Shown: piece after piece, positions 9,072 to 16,682 of the stretch
How positions within the stretch are numbered: the stretch's first letter is position 1
Layout of the letters: every line of letters starts with the position of its first letter
Origin: a bacterium
GTDB lineage: Bacteria > Vulcanimicrobiota > Xenobia > Xenobiales > Xenobiaceae
Length of the DNA stretch: 46,817 nucleotides
Direction: 5' to 3'
NCBI GenBank assembly: GCA_022839105.1
Contig: JALHDH010000049.1
Coordinates: forward strand, 1 to 46,817
The notes under the pieces: model-generated
Databases searched by the model: none
The model's input: the letters and a program-made list of their open reading frames with translations, nothing else
Told to the model about the DNA's origin: nothing
Made by a program: the position numbers and the translations under genes

Positions 9072-10394
9072 TCAGGAGGATCCGGGTCGTCGTTCCAGGA
9101 GGCAGAGCGCCTCCACGTGCGGGGTCTGGGGGAAGAAGTCGAAGAGGCGGACCCGGCTCAGCCGATAGGCCTCCCCGAGGGTCTCGAGCTCCTCGGCCAG
9201 GCGCGCCGGGTTGCACGAGATGTAGAGGAGGCGCTCGGGGCCCTCCTCGGGGAGCCGGCGGATCAGTCGGGGGTGGCAGCCCGAGCGGGGGGGGTCCAGG
9301 ATCAGGAGATCACAGGAAAGGTCAGGGAACTCCTCGGCCGCTCCCACCAGGAAATCCGCCGGGATTCCGGCCCGGGCCGCGTTGCGGCGGGCGTCCTCGA
9401 TGGCCTCCGGGACGGACTCGACGCCGACCAGGCGCCCACCGAGCGAAAGCCCCACGGTGCCCACCCCGCAGAAGAGGTCCAGGACCCGGCGCTCGGGATC
9501 GGGTCTGATCCACTCCCGAGCCTCGGCGAGCATGCGGGCGAAGGCCGGAGGGTTGGACTGGAAGAAGGAACGCCATGAGAGCTGGAACTGCAGGGAGCCC
9601 AACCTCTCCACCAGGCGATCCTCTCCGCGCAGGACCCGGCTGGATTCGACGCAGACCGCTCCGGCCGGCGAGTTGTGCTCGACGTGCAGGACGCCCGTGG
9701 CCCCCAGGCCCTCCAACTCGTCGGCCAGCTCCTCCGAGGGGAAACCTTCCGGAGGCGTCGTCGTCACCAGCGTGACCAGCCACTGGCCGGTGGCATGGGA
9801 GCGGCGCAGCACCAGATAACGCAGGAGACCCTGGTTGGCTCGCGGATCCCAGCCCGGGAGGGAGTGCCGGGTGGCCCAGGCCCGGGTGATCCTGAGGATC
9901 TCCCGATTCTCGGGAGGCCCGATGAAGCACTCCTCCACGTCCACCAGGCGATCGAATCGTCCGCGGCGGTTGAAGCCGAGTTGCCGGCCCAGGAAGCTCA
10001 GCTCGATCTTCCCGCGATAGTGCCAGGGAGAGGGGGCGGCCACCGCCGGGAGGACCTCGAACCCGCCGGCAACCTGACGGAGCCTTTCGATCACCGGCCG
10101 GGTCTTGCCCTCCAACTGGGTCGCGGGATCCAGGTGCTGCAGGGCGCATCCTCCGCAGGATCCGAAGTGGGGGCAGCGGGGCTCGACCCGGCCCGCAGCG
10201 GGTTGGAGGACCTCCTCCAGGAAGGCTTCCCTGGCGCCCTTGCGGCGGCCTCCCAGGAGGCAGCGGGCCCGGTCCCCGGGGGCCGCCCCGAAGGCTCGAG
10301 CCAGCCCGCCACCCGGTCGGGTGGCCTGGGCCTGGCCCCGAGGGGTCCAGGAATCGAAGGACAAGGTCTCGCTGGGCAGGGGACGTCGGCGCAT
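9072..10394 (-). CDS. RlmD/TrmA-type RNA (uracil-5) methyltransferase
   Basis: A class I SAM-dependent 5-methyluridine methyltransferase of the RumA/RlmD/TrmA family. It has a TRAM-like N-terminus, an iron-sulphur cluster motif CPHFGSCGGC with a fourth Cys in VEECFIG, the SAM motif LDLFCGVGTVGLSL, the catalytic DPPRSG, the nucleophile Cys in YISCNP, and a C-terminal TPHVE. Those residues are all present, so it should be active on rRNA or tRNA uridine. The target base cannot be told from sequence. A GTG at 10400 is an alternative start two codons upstream; neither has a clear SD. It is the last gene of the deoxyhypusine synthase-agmatinase-radical SAM operon, 24 bp after the previous stop. Confidence 0.92.
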   Translation of the reverse strand: MRRRPLPSETLSFDSWTPRGQAQATRPGGGLARAFGAAPGDRARCLLGGRRKGAREAFLEEVLQPAAGRVEPRCPHFGSCGGCALQHLDPATQLEGKTRPVIERLRQVAGGFEVLPAVAAPSPWHYRGKIELSFLGRQLGFNRRGRFDRLVDVEECFIGPPENREILRITRAWATRHSLPGWDPRANQGLLRYLVLRRSHATGQWLVTLVTTTPPEGFPSEELADELEGLGATGVLHVEHNSPAGAVCVESSRVLRGEDRLVERLGSLQFQLSWRSFFQSNPPAFARMLAEAREWIRPDPERRVLDLFCGVGTVGLSLGGRLVGVESVPEAIEDARRNAARAGIPADFLVGAAEEFPDLSCDLLILDPPRSGCHPRLIRRLPEEGPERLLYISCNPARLAEELETLGEAYRLSRVRLFDFFPQTPHVEALCLLERRPGSS

Positions 10395-10418
10395 GGGCAC
10401 GCCGTTCGGGACGGGGGC

Positions 10419-11720
10419 TCAGCCCTCCTGGCTGGCCTCCAGGCCGCCGCAGACCTCCTGCCACAATTCGCGGAAGCGCTGGAACCACTCACCGAAGCGG
10501 TCCCGGCGGAGGGGGCTCAGCATGGTGTAGCGCTCCAGGTCGAAGTGACGCAGGTCGATGTCCAAGGCCCGCCAGTCCACGGTCTCTTCGTGGACCAGGC
10601 CCCGTTCCCGGGCCTCGCGCCAGACCTCGGTCCCGGGGAAGGCGACCAGGGGCCCGAAGGTGAAGGCAAAGAGTCTTCCCGTGCGCAGGTTCTCGCGCAG
10701 GAAGCTCCAGGTCTTTTCCAGGTCCTCCTCCTCCTCGACGGGAGCCCCCAGGATGAAGGAGCCGACGGCCCGGATCCCGTGCTCGGCCAGCAGGTTCAGG
10801 GCCTCCTGGTTTCGCCTCGCCGTGGTGGTCTGCCGCTTGAGATAGGACAAGACCCGGTCCGAGCCGGATTCCAGGCCGACCTGGCAGACCCGGACCCCCA
10901 CCTCGCGCAGGAGCCGGCACATCCGCTCGCTGACCAGGTCGGCCCGGATCGCAGCGGTGAGTTGCAGGGGACGGCGCAGATCGGTCCTCATCAGATCGGA
11001 GATCTCCTCCAGGCGAGCCAGGTTGACCGCGAAGAGGTCGTCCATGAGCACGTGGAAGCGGATGTCGAAGCGGTCGATGAGGTGGTTGAGCTCCTCGACG
11101 ACGTAGCGGGCCGAGTGCATCCGGTAGGAGTCCCAGAAATCGGCCGTGGAGCAGAATCGACAGGTGTAGGGGCAACCTCGGGAGGTGAAGGACCAGTGGG
11201 GCTGTTCCTGGATTCCCGGCCAGTCCCGCTTGGGGAAGGGGATCCGGTCCAGGGGGGAGATCCGCGGCCTTCTCGCGGTGATCCGGGGGCCATCCGGGGC
11301 GTGGTGGACCACTCCGGCCACCTCGCAGAGATCGACGGGGTCCAGCCGGCCGGAGCGCTTCAAGAGCTCGACCAGCTCGCGGAAGGTCTCCTCGCCTTCC
11401 CCCAGGACTCCGGCCGAGAAGGTTTCGGGCAGGCTCCCGGGCAGCCCCGTGATATGGGGGCCGCCCAGCACGAGCGGGACATCCAGGTTTCCGCGGATCT
11501 CCCGGGCCATGGCCCGGGCCTCCGGGAAGTTCGGGCTCACCGCCGAGATCCCGATCAGGTCGGGATTCCAATCCAGGGCCTCGGGCAGGGTCTGGAGCAG
11601 GCGGACCTCCACCTCGGGCAGGTGATGCTCGACCCAAGAGGCCAGATAGGCCAGCCCCATGGGCATGAAGACCCGGTCGGGGCGGGAGGGGTCCCAGGCT
11701 TCCAGGAGGGCGACGCGCAC
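10419..11720 (-). CDS. B12-binding-fold radical SAM protein
   Basis: A 433-residue protein. Residues 1-150 form a Rossmann-like cobalamin-binding-type domain (PDLIGISAV, then VPLVLGGPH) that lacks the DxHxxG motif for lower-axial His coordination. A radical SAM barrel follows with Cys183, Cys187 and Cys190 (GCPYTCRFC) binding the 4Fe-4S cluster, then the later strands VCQVGLESGSDRVL and SFILGAPVEEEED. The architecture is that of the BchE/HpnP/P-methylase group, whose members do methylations, cyclisations and other radical chemistry; the substrate here is unknown. The GTG start lies 20 bp after the agmatinase stop. A longer upstream reading has no protein-like sequence and overlaps speB. The context suggests a modification of a polyamine or an RNA. 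Confidence 0.88.
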   Translation of the reverse strand: MRVALLEAWDPSRPDRVFMPMGLAYLASWVEHHLPEVEVRLLQTLPEALDWNPDLIGISAVSPNFPEARAMAREIRGNLDVPLVLGGPHITGLPGSLPETFSAGVLGEGEETFRELVELLKRSGRLDPVDLCEVAGVVHHAPDGPRITARRPRISPLDRIPFPKRDWPGIQEQPHWSFTSRGCPYTCRFCSTADFWDSYRMHSARYVVEELNHLIDRFDIRFHVLMDDLFAVNLARLEEISDLMRTDLRRPLQLTAAIRADLVSERMCRLLREVGVRVCQVGLESGSDRVLSYLKRQTTTARRNQEALNLLAEHGIRAVGSFILGAPVEEEEDLEKTWSFLRENLRTGRLFAFTFGPLVAFPGTEVWREARERGLVHEETVDWRALDIDLRHFDLERYTMLSPLRRDRFGEWFQRFRELWQEVCGGLEASQEG

Positions 11721-11740
11721 CGGGTGGTCCAGGCCCGGGG

Positions 11741-12622
11741 TCAGGCGCCGGAGAGCGCGTAGGCCAGGATCTTGCTGGCCAGTCGGGCCGCCAGGTAGTC
11801 CGAGGCGGGCTGGCCGGGGAGGGGAGCCAGTTCCACCACGTCTGCGGCCACGACCCGGCGTTCCCGGAACAGGGCCCGCAACAGGTCCAGCGTCTCCTCC
11901 CAGAAGAGGCCCCCAGGCTCGGGGGTTCCGGTGGCCGGCACGAGGCTGGAGTCCAGTCCGTCCAGGTCCACCGAGAGGTAGACGGGCCCCTCCACGGCCT
12001 CCAGGACCTCCGCCGGCGTCCACCTTCTTCCGCGGGCCAGGAAGTGTCGCACCCTCTGGGGGTTCTGGGCGGCAAAGCGGGCCTCGGGGGCCGACATGCT
12101 GCGGATTCCCACCCCGACGATCCGGATCGCCGGGTCGTCCAGGCAGCGGCGCATGGCGCTGGCGTGGGAGTCGGCATGGCCCTGGTAGCCGTCCCTGAGA
12201 TCCGCGTGGGCGTCGATCTGCAGGACCGTCAATCCGGGGAATCGCCTGGCGGCGGCCTGGACCCCGCCCGGGGTCAGGGAGTGCTCTCCCCCCAGGATCA
12301 AGGGAAAGACTCCGCGGTCCAGCAGGTCTCCGACCGTGCGGGCCAGGCGCGCCTGGACCTCGGCGATGGTTCCGTGGACCTCGAGAGGCTCCAGGGTGGC
12401 AATCCTCAGGGAGGCCCCCAGGTCGATTCCGAGTTCCTCATCCCAGGTCTCGACCTGGTGGGAGGCCTCCAGGATCGCCTGGGGTCCTCGGGAGGTGCCG
12501 GCGCCATAGCAGACGCTGGCCTCCAAGGGGCAGGGCACCACCACGGCCCGGGCGTTCTCCAGGCCCTGGACATGGAGGTTCTCGTCCCCCAGGAAGCCCA
12601 GCTCTGCAGGCAGGCAGGCCAC
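11741..12622 (-). CDS. speB: Agmatinase/ureohydrolase family enzyme
   Basis: A 293-residue ureohydrolase. The dinuclear manganese ligands are all present: His114 in GGEHS, Asp137-x-His139-x-Asp141 in DAHAD, and Asp219/Asp221 in SVDLDGLD. The family hydrolyses guanidino compounds to urea plus an amine. The putrescine-forming agmatinase reaction is most likely because a deoxyhypusine synthase homologue is directly upstream, but guanidinobutyrase or aminopropylagmatinase activity is equally compatible. The GTG start is five bases after the upstream stop and reuses the AGGAG near that stop, which implies translational coupling. Reading further upstream gives only Arg/Pro-rich shadow sequence. Confidence 0.9.
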   Translation of the reverse strand: MACLPAELGFLGDENLHVQGLENARAVVVPCPLEASVCYGAGTSRGPQAILEASHQVETWDEELGIDLGASLRIATLEPLEVHGTIAEVQARLARTVGDLLDRGVFPLILGGEHSLTPGGVQAAARRFPGLTVLQIDAHADLRDGYQGHADSHASAMRRCLDDPAIRIVGVGIRSMSAPEARFAAQNPQRVRHFLARGRRWTPAEVLEAVEGPVYLSVDLDGLDSSLVPATGTPEPGGLFWEETLDLLRALFRERRVVAADVVELAPLPGQPASDYLAARLASKILAYALSGA

Positions 12623-12627
12623 CCGCC

Positions 12628-13734
12628 TCAGGCTCCTGCGGTCGCCAGGAGGGCCTTGCCGTTTCCGCCGGCGGCGCACGCGCAGGTCCCGGCGCACTCT
12701 TCGGGGGCTCCGTCCAGGACCCGGGCCAGGTTCCGCCGCGCCCGCTGACGCCACTCGCCGCGGTGCCAGGCGTCGCTGAAGAGCAACGGCATCACGCTGG
12801 TGGCCTCGGCATAGACCATCTGCTCCTTGCCATGGTCGACCTTGCCCCAGGAGCTGGCCTCCTTGAGGGTCGAGCTCGAGCAGGCCCCGTCGCGGACGTC
12901 GGCCACCGTGATCTGGACGGCGTACTTGTGGGCCGGAACCTCGACGCCCATGATCTCGGCGCAGACCACGGTGTCCTGGACGAAGTTCTTGGGGACCCCG
13001 CCCCCGATCATCAACAGGCCCGTGGTGCCGGCATGGATCTTGAGCTGGGTCAGCTCGCGGAAATCCTTGATCGAGTCCATGGTCAGGTGGCGCTCGGGAT
13101 GGCGCAACTGGTGGGTGACCAGGCCGAAACCGGCGCTGGAGTCGGTGAAGGCGGGGCAGAAGATCGGAACCTCGTAGCGGAAGGCCGTCTCGACCAGCGA
13201 GTGGCGATGCCCGGGAAGAGTCGTCAGGTAGCGACCCATCTCGCGGATGAACTCCCGCGAGGAGTGGGGCCGGGGTTCGAGGCTGTCGGCGATCTCGCCG
13301 ATGGTGTGATCGCAGCGCTGGAGGGCCTCTTCATCGATCAGGGTGTCGTAGATCCGATCGATGTACAGCGAGCGCAGCATCGCATCGTCAAAATCGGGGC
13401 TGCCCTGGTAGTGCCGGTTGCCGAGGGCTTCGAAGAAGTCCATGTCCACGATCGAGGCCCCGGTGGCCACCACCGCGTCCACCATGCCATAGGCGACCAT
13501 GTCGGAGTACAGCCGCATGCAACCGCCTGCGGAGGTCGAACCCGCCAGGGTCAGGATGATGGTGCAGTCGGGGTCGGCAAGCATCTGATGATACAGATCG
13601 GCGGCGCGGCCCAGGTCCCGGGCGGTCATCGACATCCGGGACATGGCTTCCAGAACCGGGCGCGCGTCGAAGGAGGTCCCGTCGACGTGCTCGACCGGGG
13701 TGCGGAGAAAGTCAACTTTCTCGGGGTGCTTCAT
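12628..13734 (-). CDS. Deoxyhypusine synthase-family protein (bacterial)
   Basis: A 368-residue homologue of deoxyhypusine synthase, near the usual length. Features seen are LTLAGSTSAGG, the HAGTTGLLMIGGGVPKNF loop, and SSWGK, whose Lys298 corresponds to the active-site Lys that carries the butylamine imine (Lys329 in the human enzyme, by my alignment). NAD would be the cofactor. Bacteria have no eIF5A, so bacterial members are thought to move aminobutyl groups between polyamines (homospermidine-type synthesis) rather than modify a protein; that is inference. The C-terminus has an unusual CAGTCAC cysteine cluster. GGAGGG lies eight bases before the ATG. First gene of a four-gene operon. Confidence 0.92.
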   Translation of the reverse strand: MKHPEKVDFLRTPVEHVDGTSFDARPVLEAMSRMSMTARDLGRAADLYHQMLADPDCTIILTLAGSTSAGGCMRLYSDMVAYGMVDAVVATGASIVDMDFFEALGNRHYQGSPDFDDAMLRSLYIDRIYDTLIDEEALQRCDHTIGEIADSLEPRPHSSREFIREMGRYLTTLPGHRHSLVETAFRYEVPIFCPAFTDSSAGFGLVTHQLRHPERHLTMDSIKDFRELTQLKIHAGTTGLLMIGGGVPKNFVQDTVVCAEIMGVEVPAHKYAVQITVADVRDGACSSSTLKEASSWGKVDHGKEQMVYAEATSVMPLLFSDAWHRGEWRQRARRNLARVLDGAPEECAGTCACAAGGNGKALLATAGA

Positions 13735-13848
13735 GGCTTTCCCTCCACCACAGGCAGGCTAAAGCCCCAGGTCACCATCCTGCTCCAACACCGGGGATTC
13801 AAGCGTTCGGCGCTTCGGCAGGGGTTCGACCTGAGGCTTGCGAGCGCA

Positions 13849-13877
13849 ACTGTATCGTGACTGGAGCCGGAATGCAA
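13849..13877 (-). promoter_or_regulatory. Likely sigma70-type promoter of the polyamine operon
   Basis: Read on the minus strand, TTGCAT (13877-13872) and TACAGT (13854-13849) are separated by exactly 17 bp, about 115 bp before the deoxyhypusine synthase ATG. TACAGT matches TATAAT at four of six positions. It is the best promoter-like pair I could find for this operon. Confidence 0.4.
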
Positions 13878-13972
13878 GGGCTGGAGCCGGATTTTTTCGG
13901 AGCTTCCCCGGAAGTCCACAGGGCCGGGCAGATCCTGGCCCGATGGCCGTCGGGATGGTAGAATGGGAACGA

Positions 13973-14091
13973 GCCCACCCGCCCCCCGACGCAGCAAGCC
14001 GGTAGGTAGCTCGCGGGACCGGCTTCCGCCGGAGGGGGTGGGCCGCCATTTCCGCCTCTTCCCGGCCCCCGAGCCTGCCCCTGCGGCAGGC
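13973..14091 (+). other. Structured leader RNA candidate upstream of the metalloprotease
   Basis: Part of the 474-bp divergent gap before the metalloprotease. Three helices are visible: an outer GCCCACCC (13973-13980) with GGGTGGGC (14036-14043), enclosing AAGCCGGT (13996-14003) with ACCGGCTT (14018-14025), and a downstream 7-bp hairpin GCCTGCC/GGCAGGC (14073-14079 with 14085-14091). A second small hairpin, CCGGC-TTCC-GCCGG (14019-14032), uses the same bases as the inner stem, so the two forms exclude each other, as in riboswitches. I recognise no known RNA family. The reading frame of the protease happens to be open here, so coding cannot be fully excluded. Confidence 0.4.
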
Positions 14092-14208
14092 GATTTCGTT
14101 GAAGCGCCGAATCTTCCATTCAGGATCAGGTTTACCGGATGGCAACATCCTCGTGGCTTTCGATCCGCTATCCTGATGGCAGTCCCAGCGACCGAAAGGA
14201 GAGGCCCG

Positions 14209-15957
14209 GTGAATTCCGACTTCCCGCGTCCGATAGGCCCATCCCCCTCCAATGAATCCGGGCGGTCAGCCCGGAAAGGTCGCTCGACTCCGGCTCGTCC
14301 GGCACGCACCGACGAGCCCAAGGACAAGTTCCAGAAGTCGAAGTCGGCACCGGCCGAGCCGAAGGCCCCGACCGTCAAGGTCTCCTACCTGCCCCAGGAT
14401 CCGGGAATGATTCCCCCGCAGACGGTGGAGTATCCCGCAACCGAGCTGCAGGAGGGTCCTTCGAACTCCCGCTTCCGGATTTCTGAGTCTCCGAGCTTCC
14501 CGCCGGCCCGCCCCAATGCCGAAGGCCACCTGCTCTTCGATGTCGAGGATCCTCGATTCGACGCCACGCAGGCCTTCGTGATCGCGGATCGCTCGCTGAA
14601 GATGGCCGAGCGCTATCTGGGACGCGAGTTGCCCTGGGGATTCTCCGAGAACCTGGGACGCGATCAGTTGCTGATCCATCCCCACGTCGGGGCCGACGTC
14701 GCCAACGCCTTCTACAGTTCCCAGTCCGGCTCGTTGAACTTCTACCACTTCACCGATCCCGTCACCAACGAGGTGGTCCGCACGGGTCAATCGGCCGACG
14801 TGGTGGCCCACGAGATGGGGCATGCCATCCTGGACGCCCTCCGCAACGAGTACATCAGCTCGATGTCGATCCACGGCGGGGGCTTCCACGAAGCCGCCGG
14901 GGATATCGTGGCCATGTTGACGGCCCTGCAGGACGATGCCGTGATCGAGGCGGTCCACGCCGAGACCCAGGGGGATCTGACGCGCCCCAGCGCGATCACC
15001 CGGACCGCCGAGAGCCTGGGCGAGTCCATCGGCAACATGTCCGGTGTCCAGAAGGACGCCCTGCGCAGCGCCCTGAACAACTTCCGCTACGCCGACCAGC
15101 ACTTCCTTCCCTACGCGCCCCCCTCCCGACGTGGTGACGCCGTCCTGGCCCAGGAATCCCACTCCTACTCGAACCTGTTCGTCGGGGCCTTCTACGACAT
15201 CCTGACCGAGACGCATACGGCCATCTCGGGCAGCGAGCGCGACTTCGCCAAGACCCTGAAGATGGCCCGGGACATCACCGGTTCGCTCTTCTTCCGGGCC
15301 GTGGAGCTCGGGCCCGTGGGCGAACCCTCCTACCGCGAGATGGCCCAGTCCTTCCTGACCGCCGACGAGGTCGATTTCGGAGGGAAGTTCCGCCCGATCC
15401 TCGAGGCCGTCTTCCTGCAGAGGGGCATCCTGCGCCCCGAGGACGTGGCGGATTTCGATCGGCAGAGGGCCAGCCTGCCCGAGGTGCAGCTTTCGACTCC
15501 GGTCGAGGGCAAGAAGGCGGCGGAATCCTTCCTGAAGGCCAACCGCAAGAAGCTGGAACTGCCGGATCGCCCCTATCAGTTCCTGGACAAGCGCACCAAC
15601 GAGTCCGGCGAGACGGTCCTGCTCTACAAGTTCGATCAGACCTTCCCGATCGACGGGGCCGAATTCGGCTCCCTGGAGGGTTCCAAGGGGCAGATCACCG
15701 GCGGGTTGACCCTGGCCTTCGACAATCAGGGCAAGCTGGTCTCCAGTTGTCTGGACGACATCACGGATCGCGAGATCGAGGACATCCTCTTCCACCTCAA
15801 GCGGGCCGTCGGCGACGGCATGCTGGTGGCCCAGGGAACCGGGGTCGGCCGGGCCCAGGCGGACGACACCCAGGCCCTGCTGCAGTCCTTGCACCTGGCC
15901 AAGGTCTCGACGCCCAACGGCTATGTCCTGAGGAGGGCCCCCGAAATCTGGGGTTGA
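14209..15957 (+). CDS. M4-like (gluzincin) zinc metalloprotease without visible signal peptide
   Basis: A 582-residue protein. The zinc site is HEMGH (His201, Glu202, His205) with Glu228-x3-Asp232 in HEAAGD, the HExxH plus ExxxD arrangement of thermolysin-like M4 peptidases. His318 in SHSYSNLFVGAFYDIL matches the M4 catalytic His region. Residues 1-70 are Pro/Ser/Lys-rich and probably disordered, and no hydrophobic export signal is present. The last 200 residues, after the catalytic domain, are of unknown fold. The GTG was chosen because AAAGGAG lies eight bases before it; an in-frame ATG at 14176 has no SD. It might be a cytoplasmic, lysis-released or unusually exported protease. It ends at a strong hairpin shared with the convergent acidic gene. 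Confidence 0.82.
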   Translation: MNSDFPRPIGPSPSNESGRSARKGRSTPARPARTDEPKDKFQKSKSAPAEPKAPTVKVSYLPQDPGMIPPQTVEYPATELQEGPSNSRFRISESPSFPPARPNAEGHLLFDVEDPRFDATQAFVIADRSLKMAERYLGRELPWGFSENLGRDQLLIHPHVGADVANAFYSSQSGSLNFYHFTDPVTNEVVRTGQSADVVAHEMGHAILDALRNEYISSMSIHGGGFHEAAGDIVAMLTALQDDAVIEAVHAETQGDLTRPSAITRTAESLGESIGNMSGVQKDALRSALNNFRYADQHFLPYAPPSRRGDAVLAQESHSYSNLFVGAFYDILTETHTAISGSERDFAKTLKMARDITGSLFFRAVELGPVGEPSYREMAQSFLTADEVDFGGKFRPILEAVFLQRGILRPEDVADFDRQRASLPEVQLSTPVEGKKAAESFLKANRKKLELPDRPYQFLDKRTNESGETVLLYKFDQTFPIDGAEFGSLEGSKGQITGGLTLAFDNQGKLVSSCLDDITDREIEDILFHLKRAVGDGMLVAQGTGVGRAQADDTQALLQSLHLAKVSTPNGYVLRRAPEIWG

Positions 15958-15975
15958 TCCCGAACGGGATCCGGG

Positions 15976-16020
15976 GATGAAGAAGGCCCGGCGCCACCTG
16001 GCGGCCGGGCCTTCTTCATC
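15976..16020. terminator. Shared bidirectional terminator hairpin
   Basis: A perfect 17-bp inverted repeat (15976-15992 with 16004-16020) around an 11-base loop that holds a smaller GCCA/TGGC pairing. It lies between convergent genes, 19 bp after the protease stop and 38 bp from the stop of the acidic protein. No long U tract follows on either strand, but the arms carry AAGAAGG/CCTTCTT. Confidence 0.75.
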
Positions 16021-16057
16021 TGATGGGTGAGGGGGTCAGGCTGGAACGCGGGGACTC

Positions 16058-16297
16058 TCAGTCCTCTTCGTCCTCGTCGTCCTCGTCGTCGTCATCCCAC
16101 TCGTCGTCGAGGTCGTCATCCCAGTCGTCCTCGTCTTCGTCCTCATCCCACTCTTCGTCGTCTTCGTCCTCATCCCACTCTTCGTCGTCCTCGTCGTCCC
16201 AGTCCTCGTCGTCCTCTTCGCCCCACTCCTCCTCGTCTTCCAACTCCTCCTCGTCGTCCTCCCAGAGGGGGCCGAGCTGGCGGTCGAGTTCCTGCAT
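16058..16297 (-). CDS. 79-residue hyperacidic Asp/Glu protein with periodic tryptophan
   Basis: After a short start (MQELDRQLGPLW) nearly every residue is Asp or Glu, roughly three quarters of the chain, broken by Trp at 12, 25, 33, 41, 50, 59 and 67. After the first gap of 13, the Trp spacing is 8 or 9 residues throughout. AAGGAG lies nine bases before the ATG at 16297, so this is a real small gene. Longer upstream reading is Pro/Arg-rich shadow sequence. A perfect 12-bp palindrome (16317-16328) sits just upstream of the SD. Polyanionic proteins of this kind can act as nucleic-acid mimics, chaperones for basic proteins or metal buffers. I recognise no family, so the function is unknown. Confidence 0.7.
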   Translation of the reverse strand: MQELDRQLGPLWEDDEEELEDEEEWGEEDDEDWDDEDDEEWDEDEDDEEWDEDEDEDDWDDDLDDEWDDDDEDDEDEED

Positions 16298-16682
16298 GGG
16301 TTCACGCTCCTTGATTGCAGGGCCCTGCGGGCCGATGGGCCGATTTTGGGTCTCGCCGGACTCCGTGCACGGCGAGGGCAGCCACGGCTGCGAACCGGGG
16401 ATCCGAGGACCCCGACCCGGGGGGCGCGAGGGACTCGGCACCACCAGGTTCTCGCCTGATACCAGATCGCCCCCGAATTCTCCTTCCCTCTCAGGTGGGT
16501 CCAGGTCAAGCATTCGGCCACAACAGGTGAAGGGGGCGGGAATCTCCGTATCGGCCGGAACCTCCTCGGAAGGTCCGCCCATTCCATGCATATGAAGGGG
16601 TTCCTGCCTGGAAGCCGGAGCTCTTGTCTCCCGGGTCGGGCGGGGAGGGATCCCGGGTCCGCAGGGTCGAAGCGCGCCCTCC
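16298..16682. other. Divergent intergenic region with 12-bp palindrome
   Basis: A 385-bp gap between the acidic gene (minus) and mutS (plus). GCAGGGCCCTGC at 16317-16328 is a perfect palindrome without loop, a few bases upstream of the acidic gene's SD, and could be an operator. The rest is GC-rich with no convincing promoter, RNA gene or coding sequence on either strand. Confidence 0.35.

Noticed and set aside
10489..12177. Minus-strand 562-codon frame across the radical SAM and agmatinase genes
   Set aside because: A Pro/Gly/Arg-rich shadow in another frame; the motif-bearing frames are those annotated.
12628..13734. Loss of catalytic Lys in the deoxyhypusine synthase homologue
   Set aside because: A first comparison suggested Met at a Lys position near VYAE, but the active-site Lys is the one in SWGK, which is kept as Lys298.
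13801..13860. Possible tRNA T-arm (GGGGTTCGACC)
   Set aside because: No matching D arm, anticodon arm or acceptor stem could be built on either side.
13991..14011. c-di-GMP-I riboswitch resemblance (GGTAGGTAGC, GACGCA)
   Set aside because: The upstream GCAAACC and GNRA-loop half is absent and the stems differ, so the class cannot be claimed.
16023..16595. Ser-rich plus-strand reading frame over the acidic gene
   Set aside because: It is the antisense of Asp/Glu codons (TCG, TCC, TCT runs) and has no ribosome-binding site.
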